Source: Periplaneta americana
Taxonomy: Eukaryota > Arthropoda > Insecta > Blattodea > Blattidae
NCBI RefSeq assembly: GCF_040183065.1
Contig: NC_091130.1
Location: forward strand, 28,256,359-28,320,358
DNA length: 64,000 nucleotides
Direction: 5' to 3'
The translations under genes were made by a program, and so were the position numbers. Shown here piece after piece: positions 11,114 through 22,054 of the stretch (its first letter is position 1; each line of letters starts with the position of its first letter). The notes beneath the pieces are model-generated. The model saw nothing but the letters and a program-made list of their open reading frames with translations. It did no database searches and had not been told where the DNA came from.

Positions 11114-12058
11114 GTGACAACAGTAGCAGTGTACCGGGCGAGGATCGATATCTGGGCGGCGCGGACGGTGAAGTGGATCCCGGCAGCTTCGGGCCAGGGG
11201 AGTGCGGAACCGACACTGAGCAGCTTTGTGATCCTTATACTAGCCATGCTGTTGGTGATTGAAGGAGTGGAACTGAACCCAGGACCTGTGGAATCTGTGA
11301 AGTGCGGAGTCTGCAGAAACAATTTGAGGACTGGCCTTCTGTGCATCGCGTGTTCGACGTGGTTTCACTTCAGCTGCCAAAAACTCAAGAGGGACCAGCA
11401 TATTGAGGAGAACTGGCGGTGTAAGGAATGTATGAGGGACATTGCTGTTGAGACCACGGACACAGAAATTGAGTTGCTGAAGAAAGAGGTGGCGGAACTG
11501 AAAGGAAAGCTGCAACAGACGGAAGAACGACTGAGAGAGATGGAAGCAGAGAACAGGCGGCTACGCGAGGAACGACACGGGGAGGCAAGCGAGGAGAAGC
11601 AGATATTGGTGATAGGAGATTCCATGGTGCGACATGTGGGACAGGAAAATAAGGATCTCGAAGTGCTGTGCTACCCGGGGATACGAGTCGACGAAGTGAA
11701 ACACAAATTGGAGCAACAGGAGAAAAGGGACATAAAAACTGTAATATTACATGTGGGGACCAATTACCTGAGGCGACGATTTGAGTACGTTATGTTGAGA
11801 TATGTACGACTTGGCGGTAAGAACGAAGGAGCTGTACCCCAAGGCGAAGATAATTATCAGCGGGATAGTGCGGCGAAGAGATTTTCACTGGACTCGGTGG
11901 CAGATAGAACGGGAGCAACATTCGTGGACCCAAATTCGTGGATCGGTGACGGGGACCTGGGACGTGATGGAGTCCATCTAAATCGACGAGGAGCGACGGG
12001 ACTAGGAGCGCTGTTCTCGAGGGCGGCGACAACGCAGAGAAGCAACGACCGGGAATGA
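11114..12058 (+). pseudogene. LINE ORF1: 2A-like, PHD finger, coiled coil, SGNH esterase
   Basis: The frame has 314 codons. Residues 49-58 read IEGVELNPGP, a 2A-like StopGo motif (consensus D-V/I-E-x-N-P-G-P, here G for D). A PHD finger follows at about 62-107 (CGVC..C..C...HFSC...WRCKEC). A charged coiled coil spans 115-155. An SGNH/GDSL esterase starts at ILVIGDSMVRH (Ser), continues with ILHVGTN (Asn) and ends with GRDGVHLN (Asp, His). Between about 11785 and 11890 the frame is wrong. The +1 frame there reads KELYPKAKIIISGIVRRRDF, the expected esterase strand, so two compensating indels have garbled it. A 2A motif followed by PHD and esterase is known from CR1/L2-type LINEs. Confidence 0.88.
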
Positions 12059-13445
12059 CGGCGGCAAATAGTATGTACGAGTACTATTACAACGGCGGAG
12101 GAAGCGGCGACGGCGACGGCAACGGGAGAGACGGAGGCGGTAGCGGCGGCCACAGCGGAAACAACAGGGATCACCAATATTATGCCATGTAATGGTAAGT
12201 CTTTAGTGGTGCTGCAGGTAAATTGTAGAAGTATTTATAATAAATCAATTGAATTCTGGAACCTAGTAGATTCGCATAATCCTGACGTCATAATAGGAAC
12301 GGAACCATGGCTTTCCAGCGAAGTAGCAGACTCAGAAGTATTTAGAAACGACTATGTAACATACAGACGCGACCGTGTAGGAACAGGGGGAGGGGTTTTT
12401 ATATGTGTAAAAGAGTGCCTGCAGAGCGCTGAAAATTTTAAGGACTCGGAGTTCGAAATGTTGGGTGTAGACATAGCGGATGATTATTCGCGAAACATAT
12501 TACACATCATCGGTTTATACAGGGCCCCGAAAGAAGGCTTGAAAGTACTGTATAAAATAAGAGATATGTTGGAAAATAGAAAAATCCGCGGGCAGTATGT
12601 TATCGTTGCGGGGGACCTAAACTTGCCCTAGGTAAATTGGCAGGATACAATAGAGGAAGGGATGAGTCAAGCCCAGTCATTAGTAATCTCACTCATCTGG
12701 AAACATAACTTAATTCAAGTAACAGACAGGGCGACAAGGGGAGGTTCATTACTAGACATATTTCTTTTAAGACCCTCAGAAATAGTCGCAGGTATTGAAG
12801 TGATTCCAGGCATTAGTGACCACGACGCGGTAATTCTTGAAATATTATGGAATGCTAAGTACAAGCAAAGAGGAAAAAAGAACAAAAATATCTTGCAATA
12901 TAACAAAGCGGACAGAGAAGGCTTCCAAAATTATCTTAGAGAAAAGTACTCATTATGGGTAGTAAAGGGCAGTAGTGTAGAAGAATGCTGGGCGGAGTTC
13001 AAGCAGATTATATTAACAGGAATAAAGAAATTTATCCTGGTTAAACGCTTATCAAACAATCCCGATCCGGAATATTATAATAAATACATACGGAAACTGA
13101 AAAGAAAACTAAGGAAATCCTATAGACAGCGCAAGGAAAGCCTTGCAAAACAAACAAAATTCACACAACTATCGAAAGAACTGCTTAATGCGAAGAAGAT
13201 AGCGCAGGAAAATTAACTAAATAAACTTTTCAAAGGTGAACAAAACGGGTGGGGGGAATTTTACAAATATATGAAGAGACGACGCAAGGAAAACTATTCG
13301 AGCCTCCCCCTAAAAAATGACCGCAATCAATTTATCGTTCAGGACAGCGAAAAAGCAGAAAAATTAAATTCCTATTATGCAAATCTAGTCTTTCAGGTGA
13401 AGCTCCCTGTAAAGCAGATTTGAATAATTTCAAGGGAAAAATTGT

Positions 13446-13516
13446 TCCGGGGCCGGGTATCGATCCCGGGACCTCTGGTTGAACGTACCAGCGCTCTACT
13501 ACTGAGCTACCCGGGA
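13446..13516 (-). other. tRNA-like module (GTT anticodon position), family 1
   Basis: The 71-nt sequence folds as a cloverleaf. The acceptor TCCCGGG/CCCCGGA has one C-C mismatch. The D arm is GCTC/GAGC, the anticodon arm CTGGT/ACCAG with loop ACGTTCA, and the T arm CCGGG/CCCGG with loop ATCGATA. The anticodon would be GTT. Position 33 is C rather than the invariant T, and position 54 is A, so it is a promoter-type relic and not a working tRNA. Confidence 0.75.
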
Positions 13517-13939
13517 ACTCCACCCGACACCGTCTCAACTTTTCCCTTTATATCCACACAACTCGCGTGGCTGACGAAACGCCAGAGACCCACAACGAGT
13601 GCACACAATCTCTGTGTGACTTGGAATTGTGGTTTTCTGTTAACGTACACAGTAACGTATATATTATGCAAATCTAGTCTTTCAGGTGAAGCTCCCTGTA
13701 AAGCAGATACCCGGCCCCGGAACAATTTTTCCCTTCAAATTATTCAAATCTGCTTTACAGGGAGCTTCACCTGAAAGACTAGATTTGCATAATATATACG
13801 TTACTGTGTACGTTAACAGAAAACCACAATTCCAAGTCACACAGAGATTGTGTGCACTCGTTGTGGGTCTCTGGCGTTTCGTCAGCCACGCGAGTTGTGT
13901 GGATATAAAGGGAAAAGTTGAGACGGTGTCGGGTGGAGT

Positions 13940-14010
13940 TCCCGGGTAGCTCAGTGGTAGAGCGCTGGTACGTTCAACCAGAGGTCCCAGGATCGATACC
14001 CGGCCCCGGA
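13940..14010 (+). other. tRNA-like module (GTT anticodon position), family 1, second arm
   Basis: This is the inverted partner of 13446-13516. It differs by G for A in the D loop (AGTGGTA) and by A for G in the T stem (CCAGG). Both internal pol III promoter boxes are recognisable (TAGCTCAGTGG and GGATCGATACC). Confidence 0.75.
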
Positions 14011-15599
14011 ACAATTTTTCCCTTGAAATTATTTAAATTCCTATTATGCCACTTGTTTTGGGATGAGGACAATAGTACCACACTTAGCTTCTGTGGAAAA
14101 TACGGGTCAGTTTTGTATCAAGCCTAGGGACATAAGGAGAAGGATCTCTAAAATGAAAACTCATAAATCAGTAGGACCTGATGGTATCGCCGGAGACGTA
14201 CTAAAATTGGGAGGGGAAGCCATGATTCCCTATCTAGTGCGTATATTTGAAATATCAATTAACAATGGTACTGTCCCGCGAGATTGGAAAGATGCAATAG
14301 TGGTGCCAATTTATAAGTCAGGGTCTCGCTCAGATACAAAATATTACACACCGGTCAGCCTTACCCTGTGGTTTGCAAACAGATGGAACGGCATTGGGAT
14401 GACTCAAATTGGTTACATAACTGTCAGCATGGATTTCGGGGGGGGGGGCTATTCATGTGAGAGTCAATTAGTAACGGTATGTCAGGATTTAGAAGAAGGA
14501 ATAGATTCCAATAGTCAAGTAGATGCAGTGATTATTGACTTTTTACGCGCATTCGATGTAGTCCCACACGATATATTGTTGGTTAAACTATAATCAACGG
14601 GGATTGACTTCAGAGTGCTCCAGTGGATCAAGGAATTTTTAACTTGTCGCACTCAGAGAGTATCGAACCCAATTGAAATTACTTCCGGGGTCCCGCAAGG
14701 GAGTGTGTTGGGGCCTCTTCTATTCTTGGCTTTTGTAAATGATCTGCCAGTTAATATCTTGTCTAGGGTTCGCTTATTCGCGGATGATTGTATGGTATAC
14801 AGGATAATAAAAAGTCATGAAGATACTACTCTTCTCCAGAATGACCTCAATAGAATAAACGATTGGCCAATAGCCAACAAAATGAAAATAAATTATCTAA
14901 AGAGCAAAGCCATCAGCTTTACAAGGAAAAGAAATAAAATAGTCGCATCGTATACGTTTGGGGGTGAAACCATTCCGGAAGTTAACAAATGTAAATACCT
15001 CGGAATAACATTTAGCAGCGATCTCGGCTGGGGGGAACACGTTACAGACACAGCGGGAAAAGCATGGAGAGCGTTACACTTTGTGATGAGGGTACTAAGA
15101 AAAGGTTCTGATAAATCCAAAGAGATTGCATATAAATCACTAGTACGTCCAGTAATGGAATATGGTGCTGCATGTTGGGATCCTTACAGATTAGAACATA
15201 TTAAGACACTGGAAAGGATTCAAAAACGGGCTCTTAAGTGTTGTCGGAAAAATTCACCATTAAAATGGGACACACTCACGGACAGGAGAACGCGAATTCG
15301 ATTATGCGCAATGTTCAAAACATACGGAGGTGAGCCTGCCTGCAGACAAATAAAAAATAGGTTGCAGCCGCCAAATTACTCATCAAGGAACGACCACAAA
15401 TATAAATTGAGGGAAAGAAGGCAGAGGACGGACACTGAAAGTTTTCTTTTCTCAATCGCGCTATCAGGGACTGGAATGCTTTACCTGCAGACTTACTAAA
15501 GGCTTTACCAACAACCAAAAATGCATTTAAAAATAGGCTTAAGGACCTTACTAATAGACGGTAATTATACACAGTATTTAAAGAGTGTAAATGATATGT

Positions 15600-15800
15600 T
15601 GTTATTGAAGTGTTGCATCAGTGAAGAATTATGTTGTGTCAGTGAAGTGTGTTGTATCAGTGAAGAAGTATGTCGTGTCAGTGAAGTGTGCTGTGTAAGT
15701 GAAACGTGTTCCTGTCAGTGAAGCTTTATAGTTTATAGTGGCAGTGCATAGTATTTGAACAGTGAAATGTTTTTGAAGTGTTAGTGAAATCAGGATAGAA
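15600..15800 (+). repeat. Imperfect tandem repeat in LINE 3' UTR
   Basis: Units of about 18-21 bases of the type GTGTYRTGTCAGTGAAG recur some ten times with drift. They follow the ORF2 stop directly. The run contains no stop in one frame but is not coding. Confidence 0.8.
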
Positions 15801-15992
15801 TCAGTGAAATGTGTCGTAGTTCCAGTGCAGTGAGTGAGTTGACAGCGAAATGAGTGTAATTTGAAAGGTACTTGTGCAGATATGAACATATCATACTCGT
15901 GGGTTTTAGTTCGATCTTAGTTTTAAGATACAAATTAGATTTATTCCAAATGTTATTTTAAGTGATCGTTTCATTTAATTTAGTATATTCCC

Positions 15993-15994
<2 letters not shown>

Positions 15995-16049
<55 letters not shown>
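15995..16049. repeat. (TTA)n microsatellite
   Basis: About 18 TTA units near the 3' end of the CR1-like LINE. Confidence 0.95.
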
Positions 16050-16057
<8 letters not shown>

Positions 16058-16474
16058 AGTATTAATTATTAGTATTATTAATTGTATTTTTAATTAATAA
16101 GTTTATTATTGTCATTATTGAGCGTAATTACTTATCATTGCCACCGGGTATATACTCATTGCAGTGTGAATAAATACATACACATAAGGCCTTTTTACAC
16201 ACCAAAAGGATTTTCTTAAAACCAGCTCTGATATTTCATAGGTACGGTACATTACATACGAGTATAACTAAACAACATAAAAGTGTCCTTATAACTATGC
16301 GAGTAAATATGTATCACACATTATGCATACTATTTCGTGGCACAGCTCACCACGTGAGACTCTATGAACGAAATATTCATACTTAGACCTCATCCCTATG
16401 GGACATATTAGGCCAAATCATTCATTATTATATTTTACGTGAGTGAAATTAAGTTTCAACTAGTGGAAGTAAGA

Positions 16475-16660
16475 TATTAAACACATGGTGTACGTGGATG
16501 GAACAATAGCATGCTGTATTTACTCGCGTAACGGACGTACCCAAATTTTTCGCTTTAAAATTTAAAACAAAATTCTCCACGTAATAGACACATACAGCAA
16601 TGTGAATCTGCGACAAATCATAGCAGTGTTTCTGAACCTGACAGTGAATGAGGTAAGGCT
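16475..16660 (+). mobile_element. Dispersed repeat R (left part, split by an RTE insertion)
   Basis: The sequence includes TATTTACTCGCGTAACGGAC and ATAGACACATACAGC, and ends TGAATGAGGTAAGGCT. It resumes at 19599. An unsplit inverted copy lies at about 29325-29612. Related end sequences (gcgtctattacgcgggtaaa) occur near 23.7 and 28.6 kb. The nature of the repeat is unknown; it may be the end of a pogo-like DNA transposon. Confidence 0.65.
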
Positions 16661-16724
16661 TACTTACTCACTCACTCGCTCACTCACTCACTCACTCACT
16701 TACTTACTTACTTACTTACTTACA

Positions 16725-16766
<42 letters not shown>
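16661..16766. repeat. (CTTA)n/(CTCA)n tail of the RTE element
   Basis: Tetranucleotide repeats form the 3' tail of the minus-strand LINE. They directly abut the target duplication. Confidence 0.93.
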
Positions 16767-16799
16767 TTGGCTTTTAAGGAACCCGGAGGTTCATTGTCG

Positions 16800-17692
16800 C
16801 TCTCTCATAAGCTCGCCATTGGTCCCTATTCTGAGCAAGATTAATCCAGTCTCTATCATCATATCCCACTTCCCTCAAATCCATTTTAATATTATCTTCC
16901 CATCTACGTTTCGGCCTCCCCAAAGGTATTTTTTCTCCGCTCTGCCAACTAACACTCTATATGCAGTTCTGTATTCGCCCATACGTGCTACATGCCCTGC
17001 CCATCTCAAACGTCTGGATTTAATATTCCTAATTATGTCAGACGAAGAATACAATGCGTGCAGTTTTGTGTTGTGTAACTTTCTCCATTCTCCTGCAACT
17101 TCATCCCTCTTAGCCCCAAATATTTTCCTAAGAACCTTATTCTCAAACACCCTTAACTTATGTTCCTCTCTCAAAGTGAGAGTCCAAGTTTCACAACCAT
17201 AAAGAACAACTGGTAATATAACTGTTTTATCAATTCTAACTTTCAAATTTTTTGACAACAGACTGGATGATAACAGCCTCTCAACCGAATAATAACAGGC
17301 ATTTCCCATATTTATTCTATGTTTAATTTCCTCCCGAGTATCATTTATATTAGTTACTGTTGTTCCCAGGTATTTGAATTGTTCCATCTCTTAAAAGATA
17401 AATTTCCAATTTTTATATTTCCATTTCGTACAATATTCTCGTCACGAGACATAATCATACAGTTTGTCTTTTCGGGATTTACTTCCAAATCTATCTCTTT
17501 ACTTGCTTCAAGTAAAATTCCCGTGTTTTTCCTAATCGTTTGTGGATATTCTCCTAACATATTCACGTCATCCGCATATACAAGCAGCTGATGTAACCCG
17601 TTCACTTCCAAACCCTCTCTGTTATCCTGGACTTTCCTAATGGCGTACTCTAGAGCAAAGTTAAAAAGTAAAGGTGATAGTGCGTCTCCTTA
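16800..17692 (-). pseudogene. RTE reverse transcriptase, catalytic to C-terminal part
   Basis: From 17692 downward the frame reads [18 protein letters not shown], then [16 protein letters not shown] with the catalytic YADD, then [21 protein letters not shown] frameshift near 17380 moves it to [20 protein letters not shown] and on through LPVVLYGCETWTLTLREEHK, EWRKLHNTKLHALYSSSDII and RLRWAGHVARMGEYR. The N-terminal RT motifs are missing because of the internal disruption. It is the same family as 2506-3262. Confidence 0.88.
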
Positions 17693-17693
17693 C

Positions 17694-19324
17694 AAATGAA
17701 AAGTTCTTCATCAGTGCTGCAGTCTTCCTATGCCCAACGACGACATTTTGAACATTGAGTTTATTTCTCCCCCTGGGCCCTGAAAAATATCCAGTGCAAA
17801 ACTAGCACTCTTCTTCATCATAATTTTCTCCATATTCCGAGTCACTAGAGTTAATTAATTGCATTTCCACATCGGATTCTTCATCACTGGACGAACTCGA
17901 GCAGTGCTTCTTGGACCGATTTTTTTCTGTGGTTTTTGTTGTTTCTCGAACAATTTCTTGCGAGCTCCATCTTTTCTTTGTTTTTCCTTATCTAAACTTT
18001 TTTCTCATTTGTTTCTGATAAAGAGTTGATATTATGATAGCTCCTTTTCCTGCCCTGGATACTTTACATGCGACTCCCCACTGGTTGAAGGTTGCGGCTC
18101 TTGAGGTGGTTGTTGCTGCTGCTTCTGTAACTGTGATATAACTAAAATCACCGTTTCTGGAGCGTGAAATAAGTAATGGGAACGTTGAGAGCGAATAACT
18201 TATCTTTGCCACAGTCTGTGGGCATGAAATCTGACAACTGTGATTGGCAGATTGTTAATGCCGCATCTGTTTAGGAGATGGTACCACTCTCGGCCGAAGT
18301 GGTAACAGATGCCACTGACTAGAGAGAGTACTTAAGGACACATCCCAGAAACGCAAAGTGCGAGTGTCTTGCCTTTGACGGAGTCAGTGGCCAATAAGAC
18401 TGACAACTGTGATTGGCAGATTGCTTACGTGACGTGTTGGGTGTTCCCGTTCTCAGCATTCCTGGCAACAAGTGCTCACTGACTGGCCTTTTACTCAAGG
18501 ACAAGCGCCACAAACGCTGGCACTGGCTGTAGTGGCGAGAGAGAATATTTCACGAATTACGCACTTATGTTTTGATCTTTAAGCAAGATAAATATTGTCG
18601 GACTAGCTAATTTTAATTGACTTTAGCTATTGATATTATTGTCATCTCAATGAATAATTAATTTCAGTCATTGATAATGATAACGTAATCATTTCAATTA
18701 GTAATTTTTGTAATGAATTATTGAGGACAATGGATAAAATTAATGATTGACCTAATTCGTAATTAATTTTAATTAATAGTTCAATTAATCTTTAATTGGT
18801 TCTTATGTAGTTAATGGCAGACAAACTGACACGACTAGAAGCATTAACGCCTTTCGTAAACTCTCAAAGGTGAGCATCATAACAAAACCAAATAAGAGTT
18901 TTAAATAAGAGATACTATCTCTTAATTGGACCCCTAGGTATCTCTTATTAGGGAACGGAATAAATAAAAATGATATAGCTATCCAAGGTCATAAATTATT
19001 ATCTTTCTTATTAGCAATCTACCTTATTATATGCAACATTTTGCTAGTAATTTTATAAAATTAATAATAAATTTGTTGTATCTTACATTAACTGCTGTTC
19101 ACTTCCTCAACAAAAACCACCAAAAAGTTCGAAGAGTGAAAAATTACTTTGCTTGCTCTCAGCTGCGTTGCTTACTTTCAACTGAGGTTAGACAAAGAAC
19201 ACGAAGCCTTAGAAGCACAAACATTGATTTCCCATAGTCGTCGAGAGATGGCAAATTATATCGGAGAAATTAACAATGTATCTCTTATTAGGGACCTGTC
19301 TCTTATTTGGGTACTTTACCTTAT
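17694..19324. other. Foreign segment inside the RTE element
   Basis: RTE homology stops at 17693 and resumes at 19325. On the minus strand about 17780-17960 encodes an acidic Ser/Asp/Glu-rich stretch with EYGENYDEEEC and FCTGYF. This resembles the C-terminus of Tigger/pogo-like transposases, but weakly. A 24-bp direct repeat, CTGACAACTGTGATTGGCAG plus ATTG, occurs at 18231-18254 and 18400-18423. Near 18885-18955 and 19275-19325 are inverted runs of CTCTTATTAGGG/AATAAGAG type. The origin is unresolved. Confidence 0.4.
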
Positions 19325-19578
19325 TTATGTATATCTTTATGGGGGAATGTTGTACTTTTGACAATTAAATTTTTGATGTGGCAAAGTTGACTAACCTAAC
19401 TCCATTATCATTACTAGTTACGAGTAGGCTCTCTTTTCCAATAGTCGGTTTAAAAATATCCTCCCGTCCTACTTCAGCATTGAAATCTCTCAATAAAATT
19501 TTAATGTGATATCTACTCGTAGGTAACTGATCAAAAGTCTGTTCCAATTCCTCATAGAAGCTATCATTTATATGGTCG
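19325..19578 (-). pseudogene. RTE APE endonuclease fragment
   Basis: The fragment reads EQTFDQLPTSRYHIKILLRD with DFNAEVGRED, the endonuclease Asp-Asn motif (GDFNAKVG in intact members, here RDFNAEVG). It then runs VRLVNFATSK and, in the next frame, NLIVKSTTFPHKDIHK. It is the 5'-most surviving piece of the RTE insertion; the truncation point is the target-site junction. Confidence 0.85.
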
Positions 19579-19598
19579 TCTTTGAATGAGGTAAGGCT

Positions 19599-19760
19599 AG
19601 TGTTAATAATAACAATAAAGTGTCTTATCTTATTGTCGCTTCATTCATTGTTACACGTTATCTGTTTATACAACTGCTGCTAACTATCGATCGTCTTAAG
19701 TGCAATGCAATCGATATATAAATTAGTTGAGGCCCAGATATCATTACATACTCTATCGAT
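19599..19760 (+). mobile_element. Dispersed repeat R (right part)
   Basis: This continues the repeat interrupted at 16660: AGTGTTAATAATAACAATAA, CAACTGCTGCTAACTATCG and TGCAATGCAATCGATATAT. The unsplit copy near 29.4 kb (minus orientation) confirms the join. Confidence 0.7.
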
Positions 19761-20290
19761 TATTTCAGTATTCAAGCTGACGAACAGTTTCCCTGGAAAA
19801 GAATGAGACAATTGAATATTCCTAAGTCTCAGATGTAAAACACTGCCCATGATCAGAGACCAGAGCACTGATACACAAGATAACGAATATTGAGTTACTT
19901 AAATGCAGGCTATTTGGTTTGTTACTAGCATCGTTCCGAAATTCACTTCAAAAACTGCAAAAAATATAATATTACGTAAATAAAAGATAAATATATACAT
20001 AAATCGTGTAGTTAAATCGACAATGGACCTTCATGACTAGATCGACACTCCGCACAGAAAGGAAAGCTTTCGTGTCGTTGCAATAGCTCAGGCGCTAAGA
20101 CTTCTGTGTGTTGTCTGGAAGAGAGTGAGTTCGATTCTTAGTCTACATCAACGATTTTTTGTCTAAATAACGTTAAAATAGCTAAGTGACGTTGAAATAA
20201 AGTTTTACAAAGTCCTCAGATAAAGTGTTAATGATCACAGACTATACAAAATTACAAGTTATAATATTTATAAAAGTTAATCTAATGAAT

Positions 20291-20344
<54 letters not shown>

Positions 20345-22050
20345 CACACACATATACAATGTAATTGCATATATATTAAAAACTAACAATTAAAATGAAA
20401 TTAAAAAAAATATTCCTAAGCCGCACAGACAAACTTTTACAAAGGTTTAGTGTCCTTAGGCTATGTCATTTGTTGAGTAATTATTACAATATTTTATTAG
20501 TAGCTTTCCCATATGTGTAATAAATGCACTCGCACAAAACAATTTTTTTTAAGTGTGGCTTTGGATTATTCCACTCTCACCCCTTCAGCTGATTTTAACT
20601 ATTCTATCTACGTGTTTGCAATAGTGTTCAATTTAATGTGCATTCAATTTCATTCATGTTATGACTGAATGAAAAAGCACTGTTGCAGTTATTGACTAAT
20701 TACATATATTAATACTGATTATTAAATGCACCTGTTAAGTAACCAATTGCAGTATCTTTTGCAAAATCTTGAAAGTTTAAGTTGTCAATAATATTTCTGT
20801 ATTATATACTATAAGACGTTAAAAGATTTTGAAATATATTTGGGATCCTCTACTTTATAATCACTGGTATTAATGAAAAAATATTTTCTTAGGATATTTC
20901 CAAGTTTAAATTTAATAATATTCAGAATAGCTTTAATTGCATTATCTGAATTTTGTACTTTTCTATTCAAATGTATTCTATTTCCCTCTTTCATATTTTT
21001 TTATAAATTGCACTGTACTTCTCGTAGTATTTAAGAACATGAGGATCATTACATTGCAACTTATTACATATAGATTCTTCTTTTTAATACATGAGATTTT
21101 TAAGTCTTTGCGTTATCTACATGTTTTTACTTTTGAATTTTTTCACAACATTGAGTGGAGAACATCCACTGAAGTGATTCTGAAATTAAGTGAATAATAC
21201 AATACATTTACTCTTAATATCAGTAGTACCAGTAACATACGTTTTTACAAGATTCATTTTGTAGACATAAATGTAAATAATCACTAGATACAGCATTTAC
21301 GACCCTTTCTTTAGTTTTTAAATTAATATTTTGAAATTGTTCAGTAACATTGGAAACAAGATTTGTCTATCATGTTCATACAAGCCATTGATTATAGTTT
21401 CTGTCGAATAGGAATTCAGTCTAATTCTGTGTACAAAACTTTTATCAATGGCTGTGCTACTTCAGCTTGTATGCTGGTGGGAAAATGACTCTACGACTAA
21501 GGTTTCCAGTTTCAAGGATTGAATTTAATTTACTTTTACGGAAAAGCTCCGACAGATAATCTAAGTTATGTTTATGTCACTACAGATCACAAATTCCATA
21601 TGAGATTTCTAAAGTCTTTTCTTTACAAATTCAATGTTGGCTATAAATATTAATAAATATTAAGAAATATGAATGATTGTAGTAAGAAGTCTGAGTTACA
21701 TTATAAAAAGTAAGAAGTTACATTCCTCGGCAAGATTCGAACTTTCGATGTTTGGTTTTGTCGTCCAACGCATAAGCACGGACGTATTCAATGCTTATCT
21801 TAATAACCTGCAAGTTAGCTGCAGCAAGCTGGTGTCATAACTTGGGGTTTGTTTACTTAATGTAATTAGATTTAATTTGATTAGTTTTGCAACAAATGTA
21901 TTTCCTGTTATATCCTGTTATTTAAATATTTAATTTAGGGTTGATTTATTAACTCTTACGGTGCAAGATGCTCCTTGTTTCAATAATTCTTTATCACGTT
22001 AAATAGTCATTGTCTACACTAAAGTATTATCGTCATCCCTCATTTCTCAT
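19761..22050. other. AT-rich stretch with two degenerate tRNA-like segments
   Basis: A (TA)n tract lies at 20293-20341. At about 20066-20150 (plus) ATAGCTCAGGCGCTAAG and GAGTTCGATTCTTAG look like pol III A and B boxes. At about 21725-21795 (minus) AAGTTCGAATCTTGCC is a B box. Both are probably SINE heads. No protein-coding sequence is recognisable. Confidence 0.4.
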
Positions 22051-22054
22051 CTTA

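Larger units (their letters stand above)
13381..14032. mobile_element. Inverted dimer of tRNA-like repeat family 1 (Asn-like)
   Basis: The 652-bp insert lies between two copies of TTAAATTCCTATTATGC (13364-13380 and 14033-14049), inside LINE ORF2. Removing the insert plus one copy restores the LINE frame (..KLNSYYA-TCFG..). The two halves are inverted copies meeting near 13710. Each carries a tRNA-like module and the tail ACAATTTTTCCCTTGAAATT. A unit of about 42 bp (AATCTAGTCTTTCAGGTGAAG onward) occurs at 13381 and again at 13672. Long target duplications of this kind indicate LINE-driven retrotransposition. A separate copy lies at 57957-58243. Confidence 0.85.
12182..15564 (+). pseudogene. 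LINE ORF2: APE endonuclease plus reverse transcriptase
   Basis: The endonuclease shows LQVNCRSIYNK (Asn), GTEPWL (Glu), VAGDLNLP (Asp, Asn) and SDHDAV (Asp, His). A stop, TAG at 12629-12631, lies in DLNLP-stop-VNWQD, and a TAA lies at 13214-13216. RT motifs follow the inserted dimer: HKSVGPDGI, the DFLRAFD catalytic Asp, a stop at 14591-14593, TSGVPQGSVLGPLLF, FADD (catalytic pair), LGITFSSDLGW and the thumb. Near 14365-14450 the frame slips and returns around a G-run. The last residues (RDWNALPADLLKALP) are in another frame and stop at 15562-15564. Without these lesions it would be one frame of about 900 codons. Confidence 0.9.
10960..16190 (+). mobile_element. Nearly full-length CR1-like non-LTR retrotransposon
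   Basis: The order is 5' leader, ORF1 (PHD/esterase), ORF2 (APE endonuclease and RT), a repetitive 3' UTR, a (TTA)n tract and a 3' end near GAATAAATACATACACATA. The first 1.2 kb is much richer in GC than the surroundings. A tRNA-like inverted dimer (13381-14032) interrupts ORF2. Both ORFs carry stops and frameshifts, so the copy is inactive. The exact 5' and 3' ends are uncertain because I found no clear target duplication. Confidence 0.85.
16661..19582 (-). mobile_element. RTE-clade LINE with 16-bp target duplication
   Basis: TGAATGAGGTAAGGCT occurs at 16645-16660 and 19583-19598 and exactly brackets the insertion. The 3' end lies at the low-coordinate side and is a (CTTA/CTCA)n tail at 16661-16766, next to GAACCTCCGGGTTCCTTAAAA read on the minus strand. 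The 5' end is truncated inside the endonuclease. RTE elements typically end in a short-period repeat tail. The middle (about 17694-19325) is foreign or deleted. Confidence 0.88.

Noticed and set aside
11240..12177. Minus-strand frames of 67-106 codons across LINE ORF1
   Set aside because: Antisense shadows in GC-rich coding sequence.
13446..14010. Functional tRNA-Asn genes
   Set aside because: The cloverleaf fits, but position 33 is C, the T loop lacks TTC, the acceptor has a mismatch, and the modules lie inside an inserted repeat.
13442..14127. Several 60-110 codon frames on both strands around 13.4-14.1 kb
   Set aside because: Fortuitous frames in the inverted dimer; identical pairs arise from the palindrome.
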